Positions 1-8,302 of a stretch of 64,000 nt of DNA are shown here, one piece after another (within the stretch, counting starts at the first letter, position 1; every line of letters begins with the position of its first letter). Origin of the DNA: Paenibacillus apiarius (lineage in GTDB: Bacteria > Bacillota > Bacilli > Paenibacillales > Paenibacillaceae); contig NZ_JAFFHZ010000001.1 in NCBI RefSeq assembly GCF_017052585.1, forward strand, positions 5,704,001 through 5,768,000. Reading direction: 5' to 3'. A program made the translations under genes and the position numbers. The notes under the pieces were generated by a model that saw only the letters and a program-made list of their open reading frames with translations, was not told where the DNA came from and ran no database searches.

Positions 1-3000
1 TCTGCCCCTGGCCAGACAACAGCATAACCCCGGCACGGCACGCTTCCGGCGCCGCTTTCTTCGACTGGACCCACTTGCCTGGGAGGGGCTTAAACAACAA
101 GCCCAAAAACGAGGGTTGACACCAACCGCTGTCGTGATGACGGCTTATGCCGCCGTTATCGAGAGATGGAGCCGGAATAAACAGTTTTGTCTCAATCTGA
201 CGTTGCTGAATCGGCTGCCGCTGCATGCCCAGGTCCATGATATTGTCGGTGATTTCACGTCCGTTAACTTGCTCGCTGTAGATGGGGGAGTCGGGCAAGC
301 CTTTCATGAACGCGCCAGGACTTTGCAAAAACAGTTGTTTGAAGATTTGGACCATCGCCTGTATTCCGGCGTGGAAGTGCTGCGTGAAGTTGCGCGCAGG
401 CGGGGACGGGAAGCCGCTTTAATGCCAGTGGTGTTTACAAGCGCAATCGGTCTGGTTGAGCCGGCTCAAGGCAACCCGCTAATAGGCACAATCGGGGGCT
501 ACGGAATCAGCCAGACGCCGCAGGTGTTCATCGATTGTCAGGCCATGGACAGCTTGGACGGGCTCCAGGTCAATTGGGATGTGCGCGAAGGCATCTTCCC
601 TGAAGGGATGATTGACGATATGTTTGCTGCCTTTGAGCAATTGCTGCGTTCATTGGCCCAGTCGAATCCAATCTGGGACACGGGCGAAGCCGTGCCATTG
701 CCTGCCTGGCAGTTAACGGAACGACATCACTCCAACGCCGCAACAGCACCCGTGCCGAATCAACCCTTGCATGAGCGGGTGCTGGCACAGGCAATGGCAA
801 CTCCGGATCTCCCTGCCGTCATTGACGGCGAAGGACAAGTCACTTACGGAGAGCTAGTCAAACGGGCCGCAGCAGTGGCTGAAAAATTACGAGCGCTGGG
901 TTGCGCAGCCCAAGACCGGGTGGCCGTCGTTATGGATAAATGCGCGCATCAAGTGGCCGCAGTATTGGGAGCATTGTCGGCTGGAGCGGTCTACCTTCCC
1001 ATTGATACGAAGCAACCGGAATTGCGGCGCTTGGCGATGCTGGAGCAAGCAGATGTCCGCTTTGTTTTGACGTGTTCGACAACTCCGCTCGAATGGCCGG
1101 GCCGATTCGTAACCATTGCAGTGGATCAATTAGAGCCCGCGACGAACAATATGCTTGCATCGGGTGGGGATCCGGACGTGCCTGCTTACATCATTTACAC
1201 CTCAGGTTCCACCGGACAGCCTAAGGGAGTTGTCATCAGCCACCGTGCAGCTGCCAACACCATTGCCGATCTGAACCGCCGCTTCAACATCAACCAAGGC
1301 GACAGGGTGCTGGGGCTTGCGCAACTGAGCTTTGATCTGTCCGTCTACGATATGTTTGGCCCCCTATCGGCGGGTGGCGCTTTAGTGTATCCACGTGCCG
1401 ATCGGCTCACCGATCCGTCTCACTGGGCTGAGCTAATAAGCAAACATGAAGTTACCGTGTGGAATTCTGTGCCGGCCTTGATGCAAATGCTGATCGCATA
1501 TGTAAACTCCGAGCCAAATATAACCTTGCCCAAATTGCGTTTGGCCCTGCTTTCCGGAGACTGGATTCCGCTGACTTTGCCTGATATGATTGCCAAGCGG
1601 TTGCCCGCTTTGCAGGTCGTCTGTCTGGGCGGAGCCACCGAAGCATCCATCTGGTCGATTTACCACATCTATCAAGGTCTTGAGGCGGATTGGCACAGCA
1701 TTCCTTACGGGCGTCCGCTCGCCAACCAAGGATTCCGGGTGCTGGACTCCCGGATGCGTGATTGTCCGGTATGGGTATCCGGGGAGTTGTATATTTCCGG
1801 GCATGGTTTATCCGACGGTTATTTGGCCGATCAAGCAACGACTCGTGAGCGGTTTGTGTTGCACCCGGCGGACGGGCAGCGCCTGTACCGCACCGGTGAC
1901 TTGGGCCGGTACACTCCCGGCGGCGAAATTGAGTTTCTTGGCCGCGAAGATCATCAGGTTAAAATCAAGGGGCACCGGATCGAACTCGGAGAAATTGAAT
2001 CGACCCTGCTCCAGCACCCTGCCGTTGCCGCAGCCGGAGTGGTGGTCGACGGTGCGGGCGATGATAGAGCGCTGCTGGCTGCCGTGGAAACAGCCCGCAA
2101 GAAAAAGCGGAATATAGATGAAGAAACATTTGAATTTGACAGCCTGGTTAACGGCATCGATGAACAGGCATGTGAAGCGTCTGATGAGATCGGCAGGGCG
2201 GAGATCGAGTCGGCGACTGCGGCCCTCGATCAAGCGGTTCTCAACTCGATGTTGGTTGCGCTGCAGAAGTTAGGGCTGTTCGCCAATGGCGGAACCTGTT
2301 CCATGGAAGATATTCTGCAACGCGGCGGAATCGTTCCTCGCTTCCATTGGTTAGTTCGGCGATGGATCGCAAGGCTAACGGAGGCAGGGCTGCTGGCGGA
2401 ACATCCCGCTCAACATTTTAGCTGTCCTCGGCAACCGGACGGGACCCAATTAAACGAGTATTGGAAACTGGCGGAGGCATTCTGGACGAAAAAGCTTGGT
2501 TCATCGGGATTTACTACTTACGTGCGCAGCAATGCCGAACAATTGTCAGAACTGCTGAGCGGACAGCAGGATGCCGTGTCCCTGCTGTTCCCGGAGGGCA
2601 AGCTCGACCATGTCCGAGCCTTGTACGTCGATCATCTCATGGCCAACTATCTCAATCATTGCATTTGCACACTCTTGACACGTATTGCCAAGACTCATCC
2701 AGGCCAAACGCTGCGGATTTTAGAGGTGGGTGCGGGCACGGGGGCAACGACGGAAAAAGTGCTGCAATCCCTGAACGGCTTTGAAGTGGAGTATGTTTTT
2801 ACAGATGCTACTCCCTTTTTTATCCCAGGTGCCAAATCCCGGTTCACGCAATTCCCGGGGGTTCGCTTCGGTATTTTTGATGTCGATCAGGACTATCGAG
2901 CGCAGGGGCTGGCCCCGAACAGCTTTGATGTCGTGCTGGCCGCCGGTGTACTGGAAAATGCCCGGGACATTCCGTCAAGCCTGAACAGGTTAACCGAACT

Positions 3001-4699
3001 CATCAGTCCCGGAGGGTGGCTCGTATTTACGGAACCGACAGAGGAACACTTATGGATACTGGCTTCGCAGGCGTTTATGATGACGGAACCGGGTGACCGC
3101 TTGCGAGAAGATACTTCCTACTTGGACCGGGGGGAATGGATACGGCTACTAAAAGAATACGGGGATGAGCCGGTACTATCTCTGCCTGCGGAGGAGCACA
3201 ACCTTTCCGCTCTCGGCTTTCACCTGTTTGCCAAGCGCTTGAAACAGGACCGGCTGCCGGTAAGCGTGTCAGAGTTGGAACGCTTTCTCTCATCCCGTCT
3301 CCCCGCACATATGCTTCCTTCGCACCTGCAGGTTGCCGATGCGCTGCCGCTGACGGGAAATGGCAAGATCGATCGGCGCGAGTTGGCCACATGGCGGCCT
3401 AGACCGGCCATAGACCATTCCAACATGGAATCGGATGAGGGAAGTGCAGACACGCTGGAGGCGCAGCTTGCCCAGTTATGGGCCGAAGCATTGGGGATCC
3501 CCGGTATAGGAAGGTTGCAAAGCTTCTACGAACATGGCGCCGATTCGCTCATTATGGCGCAGGTGGCAGGGAAGCTGCGCGACCAATTGGCTGCAGATCC
3601 CTCGCAAGGAGATATTCCCTATGATGCATTGCTCAGGCAAATGCTCAACTATCCTACTGTCGCTGCATTGGCGGAATTTATGCGTTCTCACCTTCAAGAG
3701 CCAGAACGCACGGCTGACGGCCCTTTGCCAGATTTGCAAGGGAACTCGTCATCCTCAAGCAATGCCGTGCTCACTCCTTACGGAGGAGGGGAGACGGGAC
3801 CGCTTCGAGTGGTGTTCCACGCCGGCCTCGGGACAATGAACTGTTTCCGTTTGCTCTTGGAGCGTATGAAAGAGCAGAACTTAGGGCCTGTCGTTGGAAT
3901 TACAGTAGCGGACATGGAGAAGTATTGCGAGGTTGAACCTTCCGAACTTATCGAGCGGCTTGCAGATGATTATGCCGGGCGCCTATTGGACAGCGGCCAC
4001 AAGCAAATGCAGCTTATCGGTTATTGCTTAGGCGGATTGATTGCGCTTGAAGTTGCAAGGCGGCTGGTTGAGAAGGGGATACATTTATTAGACCTGGTGT
4101 TGGTTGACAGTCACCCGGTGCTGTTTGATATTGACGATGATCTCGTCATTGAGACCTTGTTTGTTCCCAATCTGAATATTACCCTTGAACAAGCAGGGTT
4201 TGGCGATGCCAATTCCGATGATTTGGCACGGGGGCTGTTACATCTCTTCGAAAGCAACAACCATAGCGTGCCGCAAGGATCTTCATGCGCCATCGGTGGG
4301 GATGAAGGGCTGGAAAGAGTGGGCGGCCTATTCCGCACAATGGCAGCCCTGCATATGAAAGATCGCTTTGCGGCTTATGTCCATGCCATTGCAGCAGCTT
4401 CCGGTGGTCAAATGCCGGCCGAGATGGCAGAGGGGCTATTTAAGGTATATCGCCAAAGCTTTAAAGCTGCCCGCTTCACACCTCCCCCTTATATGGGAGA
4501 TATCCGGTTCTTGCTGGCAGATGAGCCCTTTAGTTTTTTACCCGGCACTGATGAAATGACTCTTGAGTTCTGGAGGGAAGTCTGTCTTGGCGAATTCGAA
4601 GTGACCGGAATTGAGGGGAATCACTTTAGCTGTATCGAAGAAGAAGCACATGCAATCAAGCTTGCCGAGTTGATATCGGCGCCGCTCATCAAGAAATGA
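1..4699 (+). CDS. Terminal NRPS module (Cy-A-MT-PCP-TE), 5' end outside the window
   Basis: The reading frame is open from base 2, so the gene starts upstream; 1565 residues are visible. In order: the C-terminal part of a heterocyclization domain (DFT at 251, PVVFTS at 424, SQTPQV then NWD near 508-580), an adenylation domain (YTSGSTGQPKG near 1195, YRTGDL near 1888), a methyltransferase inserted between adenylation cores A8 and A10 (LEVGAGTG near 2720), a carrier protein (GADSL, Ser codon 3545-3547) and a thioesterase (GYCLGG). By alignment from memory the specificity residues read DLYNLSLIW, the known cysteine code. The architecture matches PchF, which cyclizes Cys to a thiazoline and N-methylates the reduced ring. 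I infer the last module of a thiazoline/thiazolidine siderophore or similar peptide. The thioesterase nucleophile is Cys (codon 4025-4027) instead of Ser, with Asp near 4105 and His near 4620. Confidence 0.9.
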   Translation, partial: LPLARQQHNPGTARFRRRFLRLDPLAWEGLKQQAQKRGLTPTAVVMTAYAAVIERWSRNKQFCLNLTLLNRLPLHAQVHDIVGDFTSVNLLAVDGGVGQAFHERARTLQKQLFEDLDHRLYSGVEVLREVARRRGREAALMPVVFTSAIGLVEPAQGNPLIGTIGGYGISQTPQVFIDCQAMDSLDGLQVNWDVREGIFPEGMIDDMFAAFEQLLRSLAQSNPIWDTGEAVPLPAWQLTERHHSNAATAPVPNQPLHERVLAQAMATPDLPAVIDGEGQVTYGELVKRAAAVAEKLRALGCAAQDRVAVVMDKCAHQVAAVLGALSAGAVYLPIDTKQPELRRLAMLEQADVRFVLTCSTTPLEWPGRFVTIAVDQLEPATNNMLASGGDPDVPAYIIYTSGSTGQPKGVVISHRAAANTIADLNRRFNINQGDRVLGLAQLSFDLSVYDMFGPLSAGGALVYPRADRLTDPSHWAELISKHEVTVWNSVPALMQMLIAYVNSEPNITLPKLRLALLSGDWIPLTLPDMIAKRLPALQVVCLGGATEASIWSIYHIYQGLEADWHSIPYGRPLANQGFRVLDSRMRDCPVWVSGELYISGHGLSDGYLADQATTRERFVLHPADGQRLYRTGDLGRYTPGGEIEFLGREDHQVKIKGHRIELGEIESTLLQHPAVAAAGVVVDGAGDDRALLAAVETARKKKRNIDEETFEFDSLVNGIDEQACEASDEIGRAEIESATAALDQAVLNSMLVALQKLGLFANGGTCSMEDILQRGGIVPRFHWLVRRWIARLTEAGLLAEHPAQHFSCPRQPDGTQLNEYWKLAEAFWTKKLGSSGFTTYVRSNAEQLSELLSGQQDAVSLLFPEGKLDHVRALYVDHLMANYLNHCICTLLTRIAKTHPGQTLRILEVGAGTGATTEKVLQSLNGFEVEYVFTDATPFFIPGAKSRFTQFPGVRFGIFDVDQDYRAQGLAPNSFDVVLAAGVLENARDIPSSLNRLTELISPGGWLVFTEPTEEHLWILASQAFMMTEPGDRLREDTSYLDRGEWIRLLKEYGDEPVLSLPAEEHNLSALGFHLFAKRLKQDRLPVSVSELERFLSSRLPAHMLPSHLQVADALPLTGNGKIDRRELATWRPRPAIDHSNMESDEGSADTLEAQLAQLWAEALGIPGIGRLQSFYEHGADSLIMAQVAGKLRDQLAADPSQGDIPYDALLRQMLNYPTVAALAEFMRSHLQEPERTADGPLPDLQGNSSSSSNAVLTPYGGGETGPLRVVFHAGLGTMNCFRLLLERMKEQNLGPVVGITVADMEKYCEVEPSELIERLADDYAGRLLDSGHKQMQLIGYCLGGLIALEVARRLVEKGIHLLDLVLVDSHPVLFDIDDDLVIETLFVPNLNITLEQAGFGDANSDDLARGLLHLFESNNHSVPQGSSCAIGGDEGLERVGGLFRTMAALHMKDRFAAYVHAIAAASGGQMPAEMAEGLFKVYRQSFKAARFTPPPYMGDIRFLLADEPFSFLPGTDEMTLEFWREVCLGEFEVTGIEGNHFSCIEEEAHAIKLAELISAPLIKK

Positions 4700-4813
4700 A
4701 CGCGTTCCCGAGGATTGGATCGGGGATTTAAAGTTAAAGTGGAGGCCACTCCCATAATTCCATTTGGGGTTTGAACTACTCGGGAAGAACTCGATTTGAA
4801 TCGTCAAGGGAAG

Positions 4814-4842
4814 TTGCAGCAAAGGTTGAATTTATTTATAAT
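4814..4842 (+). promoter_or_regulatory. Sigma-A promoter of the leader/FusB-like transcript
   Basis: TTGCAG, a 17-bp spacer and a perfect TATAAT. The predicted transcript starts near 4849, directly before the Shine-Dalgarno of the 15-codon leader ORF at 4869. Confidence 0.6.
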
Positions 4843-4868
4843 GATCAGTAAAAGGGAGGTGGCAGGAG

Positions 4869-4916
4869 ATGGCAATTCACTTTGCCGGAATCAGCAACGA
4901 CTCATGCAAAGCCTGA
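4869..4916 (+). CDS. Putative 15-aa leader peptide upstream of the FusB-like gene
   Basis: ATG with the strong site AGGGAGGT eight bases upstream, encoding MAIHFAGISNDSCKA then TGA. Its last codons (4906-4913) are complementary to 4999-5006, and a second hairpin masks the ribosome-binding site of the FusB-like gene at 5048. This is the layout of a translational attenuation leader, a mode reported for staphylococcal fusB. I do not recognise the peptide; that it is a regulatory leader is inference. Confidence 0.5.
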   Translation: MAIHFAGISNDSCKA

Positions 4917-5035
4917 TATTGGGGCGATACTTTGCGTGGGGCCGGACAGTTATCGTTAATATTGTCGCCCGAGAGAGCTTATATCGTTTCTAATAATGGG
5001 CTTTGCACCTTATTTTCCTTTCATAATAAATAAGG
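4906..5035 (+). promoter_or_regulatory. Candidate translational attenuator of the FusB-like gene
   Basis: Arms GCAAAGCC (4906-4913) and GGCTTTGC (4999-5006) can pair. A second hairpin pairs CCTTATTT (5008-5015) with AAATAAGG (5028-5035), covering part of the AAGGGG site that precedes the ATG at 5048. A ribosome held on the leader ORF would occupy the first arm and could change the fold. Confidence 0.5.
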
Positions 5036-5047
5036 GGCTGAAAAGCA

Positions 5048-5701
5048 ATGGTCAAACCATTTATTAGAAACCATCAATATAACTTGATTAAGAAGCAGGC
5101 AGGTCTGCTGCAGCATACCTGCAACACCGTTTCCGATCCGAAAGTGGTGGAATCGGTAAAATACAGCGCACAATGCAAAATTATAGAAGCGTTCCCGGAA
5201 GCAATGGAGCTGGAAAGGCAGACGTTGGAGCAGATTTCGACGTTTAATGCGTCGGCAGAATTTCATCATTATTTGCTTTCGTTGGAGCCTTATTTGATAG
5301 AATTTGCGCACGTGACGGATAAGCAGCTTAAGAAGCTGTTCCCCAAGAACAAAAAGCTGAAGATTCCTGGTTTAGCCGCTATCGATTACCGCTATGTCAC
5401 TTATCTTGGCTGGACCGACATCGGAACGAATAGAATGTACCTTGTTTATCAGCTGAACGGGCAGCTCGTCGGCGTCGAAGGAAGATATACCCCGGCGAAT
5501 AAGAAAAGCATATGCTTTTTGTGCAATCGGCATGAAGAGGTTGCGTTATTTACGGCGATCACGAAATCGAAACCGGCTAACGCATCGCCTGACTACTATA
5601 AGGCGATCGGCAACTATATGTGTGTGAATAGCGACACCTGCAACAAGAACATGACGGATGTCACCGCATTGGAAAAATTCATTCATGACGTTGTAGGATA
5701 A
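5048..5701 (+). CDS. FusB/FusC-family EF-G-binding protein
   Basis: 217 residues, the usual FusB length. FusB-type proteins bind elongation factor G and release it from fusidic-acid-stalled ribosomes. Family marks are the N-terminal HQYN helix region, the KKLKIP and GWTDIGTNR segments in the middle, and a C-terminal four-cysteine zinc finger (CFLC near residue 157, then MCVNSDTCN and TDV near 197-207). The ATG at 5048 has AAGGGG ten bases upstream. The gene stands alone with its own promoter, leader and terminator, as expected of an inducible resistance or housekeeping ribosome-rescue factor. Whether it gives fusidic acid resistance cannot be told from sequence. Confidence 0.85.
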   Translation: MVKPFIRNHQYNLIKKQAGLLQHTCNTVSDPKVVESVKYSAQCKIIEAFPEAMELERQTLEQISTFNASAEFHHYLLSLEPYLIEFAHVTDKQLKKLFPKNKKLKIPGLAAIDYRYVTYLGWTDIGTNRMYLVYQLNGQLVGVEGRYTPANKKSICFLCNRHEEVALFTAITKSKPANASPDYYKAIGNYMCVNSDTCNKNMTDVTALEKFIHDVVG

Positions 5702-5716
5702 TGTATGGAATAGATC

Positions 5717-5757
5717 GAGAAGAGGCTGTCGAAGCATTTCGGCGGCCTTCTTCTTTG
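5717..5757 (+). terminator. Rho-independent terminator after the FusB-like gene
   Basis: Stem of about 15 bp from GAAGAGGC to GGCCTTCTTC around the loop GCAT, followed by a T-rich stretch. Confidence 0.75.
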
Positions 5758-5785
5758 TTCAACATCTATATTTTGGAGGCACAAC

Positions 5786-5917
5786 ATGCACATAGAATTA
5801 AAAGATATACCGGAATTTCAAAGCCTTAAAGCAATTATCCGAAAAAGAGCACCGGACATGCTAGCAGCTCCATCAGATCGATGGGGCTATGCTAGTGTTA
5901 ACCGAAGAGTGTGCTAA
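5786..5917 (+). CDS. Small ORF of 43 aa, unrecognised
   Basis: ATG preceded by TGGAGG at 5774-5779, encoding a 43-residue basic peptide that begins MHIELKDIPEFQ and ends at TAA. It sits alone between a terminator and the siderophore-type promoter at 6061. No family is recognised. The good ribosome-binding site supports translation, but it could be the truncated head of a lost gene, because nothing coherent continues in frame. A weak inverted repeat (GCCCTATCA and TGATAAGGGC, 5940-5965) follows. Confidence 0.35.
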   Translation: MHIELKDIPEFQSLKAIIRKRAPDMLAAPSDRWGYASVNRRVC

Positions 5918-6060
5918 GAGCAATCCGAAGGCAAAACGGCCCTATCAAAACAAATGATAAGGGCATATCGTACAGAGCTAAATCATAATAAAGTAGAGGG
6001 AATCCAGATGGTGTGGCGTTTGTTGCCGATATTAATTTTGTCGAGTAACGTGTTGCGACG

Positions 6061-6122
6061 AAACTTTTTCCTCGGGGAAAAAGTTTTTTACATTTACAAC
6101 ATATGTTTACTTAGGATAAAAT
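6061..6122 (+). promoter_or_regulatory. Promoter with 11-bp inverted repeat, twin of the one at 17081
   Basis: A perfect inverted repeat (AAACTTTTTCC at 6061-6071, GGAAAAAGTTT at 6076-6086, 4-base loop) lies just upstream of TTTACA (6093-6098), an 18-bp spacer and TAAAAT (6117-6122). The same repeat, promoter and flanks recur before the AraC-family gene at 17182, with similarity running to about 6145. Likely the binding site of that regulator; the assignment is inference. Confidence 0.65.
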
Positions 6123-6185
6123 TAACTTACCTAGATGGAACTAATATACATCTCATGATTAAAGTTTCGAACAAAGGAGCTGCCA

Positions 6186-6905
6186 ATGAAAAAATATATG
6201 ATCTTCGGAGCAAGTAAAGGTTTAGGAGACGCTTTTGCGAAAGGATTGCCTCAGCAGGGAGATCAGGTGTGGGTAGTATCCAGAAATCGACCAAACAGCT
6301 TTGATTTGCAGGATGGAGTTAAGCGCATCTGGATTCAGGCAGACCTGTCGAAGCAGGAAGCTGCTGCTGACATTGCAAAGTCTCTTACAGCAGAAACAAT
6401 TGATGTGCTTATCTATAACGTAGGGATTTGGGAAAAAGACGGGTTTGAAGATCACTATAATTTTGACAAGGATGAGCCAGCCGAAGTTGCCAACATCATT
6501 CAGGTAAATATAACGTCGACAATCACTTGCATTCAATCGTTGCTCCCGAATTTACGAAAATCTGGAGCGGGGAAAATTATTTTCATCGGATCAACGGCTG
6601 GACTGGAGCACACAAACAATGCTCAGGTGTCCTTTGTCGCTTCCAAATTCGGTCTGCGCGGGATAACGAATGCTGTGCGGGAACATGTTCGCAAGGACAA
6701 TATAGCCGTTACGTGCATTAATCCGGGTGAGCTTGCAGCGGAAATCCCCTATGAAGCTGGGGCTGAAAAAGCACTCTCTGAATATGGGGGCACCCGAATT
6801 CCTGTGCAAGATATTATTTCGCTCGTTAAATGCGTGATCAGCTTGTCAAAAGCAGCTTGTGTCAAAGAAATCCATGTGCCCGCTATGCAGGATGTAAATG
6901 CTTAG
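6186..6905 (+). CDS. Short-chain dehydrogenase/reductase-like protein with Phe at the catalytic Tyr site
   Basis: 239 residues, classical SDR fold. The N-terminal nucleotide-binding motif GASKGLG begins near residue 8, YNVG replaces the NNAG motif near 76, and the catalytic Ser lies in IGSTAG near 138. The expected YxxxK is FVASK: the codon at the Tyr position is TTT. Loss of the Tyr usually cripples reduction, so it may be a non-catalytic or altered SDR. AAAGGAG precedes the ATG by six bases. Its promoter is a near copy of the one before the siderophore-type AraC gene, so it may belong to the same regulon as the NRPS upstream and the transporter cassette downstream. Confidence 0.8.
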   Translation: MKKYMIFGASKGLGDAFAKGLPQQGDQVWVVSRNRPNSFDLQDGVKRIWIQADLSKQEAAADIAKSLTAETIDVLIYNVGIWEKDGFEDHYNFDKDEPAEVANIIQVNITSTITCIQSLLPNLRKSGAGKIIFIGSTAGLEHTNNAQVSFVASKFGLRGITNAVREHVRKDNIAVTCINPGELAAEIPYEAGAEKALSEYGGTRIPVQDIISLVKCVISLSKAACVKEIHVPAMQDVNA

Positions 6906-7344
6906 GCGTTCTACGGAGTAAGCGCCAAATATAAGGTGACACCGCATATAAGAGATGTCCAATTACATAACTTCGTCGCGAGAAGAGCTTGTTAAATCAG
7001 ACTTTTCTCTTTTTTTATGTAGGAACATTTGTGTTCATCATGCTTGTACCGAGCTTCTTCATTGCAACTTCACCGCGTCATGACCTATTTGAATGAGTAA
7101 TGCTTGCTATCGGCAACTTGATTCCGATAGTGAATAGTTTATAGGAATGGTGAAACTGCAATGAAGCGGGATGGGGCCGACGCTGGGGGAAATTGAAATT
7201 TGAGTATTAAAATCAGCACTTAATATGGAAAGTTTACACAAATAAATACCAATATTTATTACATTTAGTAACTCGCTTAATATATAATGGACCATTAAAG
7301 GGCAGTTACAGTCTCTTAATAATTTTTAAAATGGAGGATAGTAA
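6906..7344. other. Intergenic region with terminator, no gene seen
   Basis: Contains the terminator at 6980-7017 and a 7-bp inverted repeat (CTATCGG and CCGATAG, near 7105-7130). The right half turns AT-rich towards the secreted-protein gene. No convincing coding sequence on either strand. Confidence 0.5.
6980..7017 (+). terminator. Terminator after the SDR gene
   Basis: GAGAAGAG (6980-6987) pairs with CTTTTCTC (7002-7009), with one G-U pair, and a run of T follows. Confidence 0.6.
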
Positions 7345-8133
7345 ATGAAATCGAAGAAACTAAGAAAATCTTTTCTGGGTATCGTGTTAGCCGTCTCTTT
7401 ATTTCCAACATCAGTTTTTGCTAGTAATACTACTATTGTACCCGCTCATGACACTCCAAACCAAACTATCAATTCGTACCTAACTGCTTTAAAAGAACAA
7501 AATATTTCAGAAGTAATTGAACTTGTGATTGACGAGAGATATGAAACTTCCAATGAATTGAAAGAGAGCTACGAAAATATGGCTCAATACAAGAGAAATC
7601 AAATAACAGATTATAATGTCCTAGAAGAAACTCCCCTTTCTTCTGAAGAAGTTAAATATGTCGTTTCCTTATCTGCCGCAGATGGCAGTCAAGAGAATAC
7701 ACCTTTTCACTTAAAAAAAATAAATGATGATTGGAAAGTAATAATTCAAGATGGCGATATTACAGAAGATCCATCTTACATGGAAACAAAACCAGCAACG
7801 GAAGAAGAAACGGTTAAAGCTAATATTCAATTATCACAAGAAAATGTTACAGGAGAATCACTCCAGATTATGGCAAACCAATTGATGGATTACAACTGGT
7901 GGAATAGAATAGAAGGAAAGACTTTCTATTCGAACCAATCTTTCGATTTTTCAAAAAATCAATTGATGCTGAATTTCAGACAATGGTGGGAAGACAATGG
8001 TGTTAATAAAGTAGAAGCAAATGTCACATTGAGAAATGGAGTGGCGATACTACATGGGGGTCTGTACAAGAAACAGGCAACAACCCCGATAATGGCAAAC
8101 AAAAATATATCTCGGGAGATTCAAAAGGACTAA
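7345..8133 (+). CDS. Secreted protein of unknown function, frameshifted near its C-terminus
   Basis: 262 residues with a type I signal peptide (KSKKLRKS, a hydrophobic core, cleavage near VFA-S around residue 27). Residues 35-150 look like a small NTF2/DUF4878-like alpha-beta domain (TINSYLTALKEQN near 40, then WKVIIQDG near 135), but the family is not certain. The expected protein continues in the -1 frame from about 8037 to a TGA at 8222 (WSGDTTWGSVQETGNN and onward, ending AGFGELY), so one base appears lost and the last 30 residues here are out of frame. GGAGG precedes the ATG. The gene is much more AT-rich than its neighbours, suggesting transfer. Confidence 0.6.
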   Translation: MKSKKLRKSFLGIVLAVSLFPTSVFASNTTIVPAHDTPNQTINSYLTALKEQNISEVIELVIDERYETSNELKESYENMAQYKRNQITDYNVLEETPLSSEEVKYVVSLSAADGSQENTPFHLKKINDDWKVIIQDGDITEDPSYMETKPATEEETVKANIQLSQENVTGESLQIMANQLMDYNWWNRIEGKTFYSNQSFDFSKNQLMLNFRQWWEDNGVNKVEANVTLRNGVAILHGGLYKKQATTPIMANKNISREIQKD

Positions 8134-8241
8134 AAGGCGCAAAATTAAAGTTCAGAATCCCTGCCTATAATCGCCCGGATGACGGGAAATATTCTTTTGC
8201 TGGCTTTGGAGAACTTTATTGATCTAAGCTAATACTTAACT

Positions 8242-8283
8242 AAAGGATTTATTCTGATTAAATCAGAATAAATCCTTTTTTTA
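8242..8283 (+). terminator. Strong bidirectional terminator
   Basis: A perfect stem of about 16 bp (AAGGATTTATTCTGAT and its complement) with a 3-base loop and T-runs on both sides, between two convergent genes. Confidence 0.9.
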
Positions 8284-8302
8284 GAGTAATCTCAGAAGTC
8301 GA

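Noticed and set aside
5936-5965. Inverted repeat GCCCTATCA / TGATAAGGGC as a terminator
   Set aside because: The stem has a bulge and no T-run follows, so it was mentioned only with the small ORF.
8030-8045. Programmed -1 frameshift in the secreted-protein gene
   Set aside because: No slippery heptamer or downstream pseudoknot could be seen; a base deletion explains it better.
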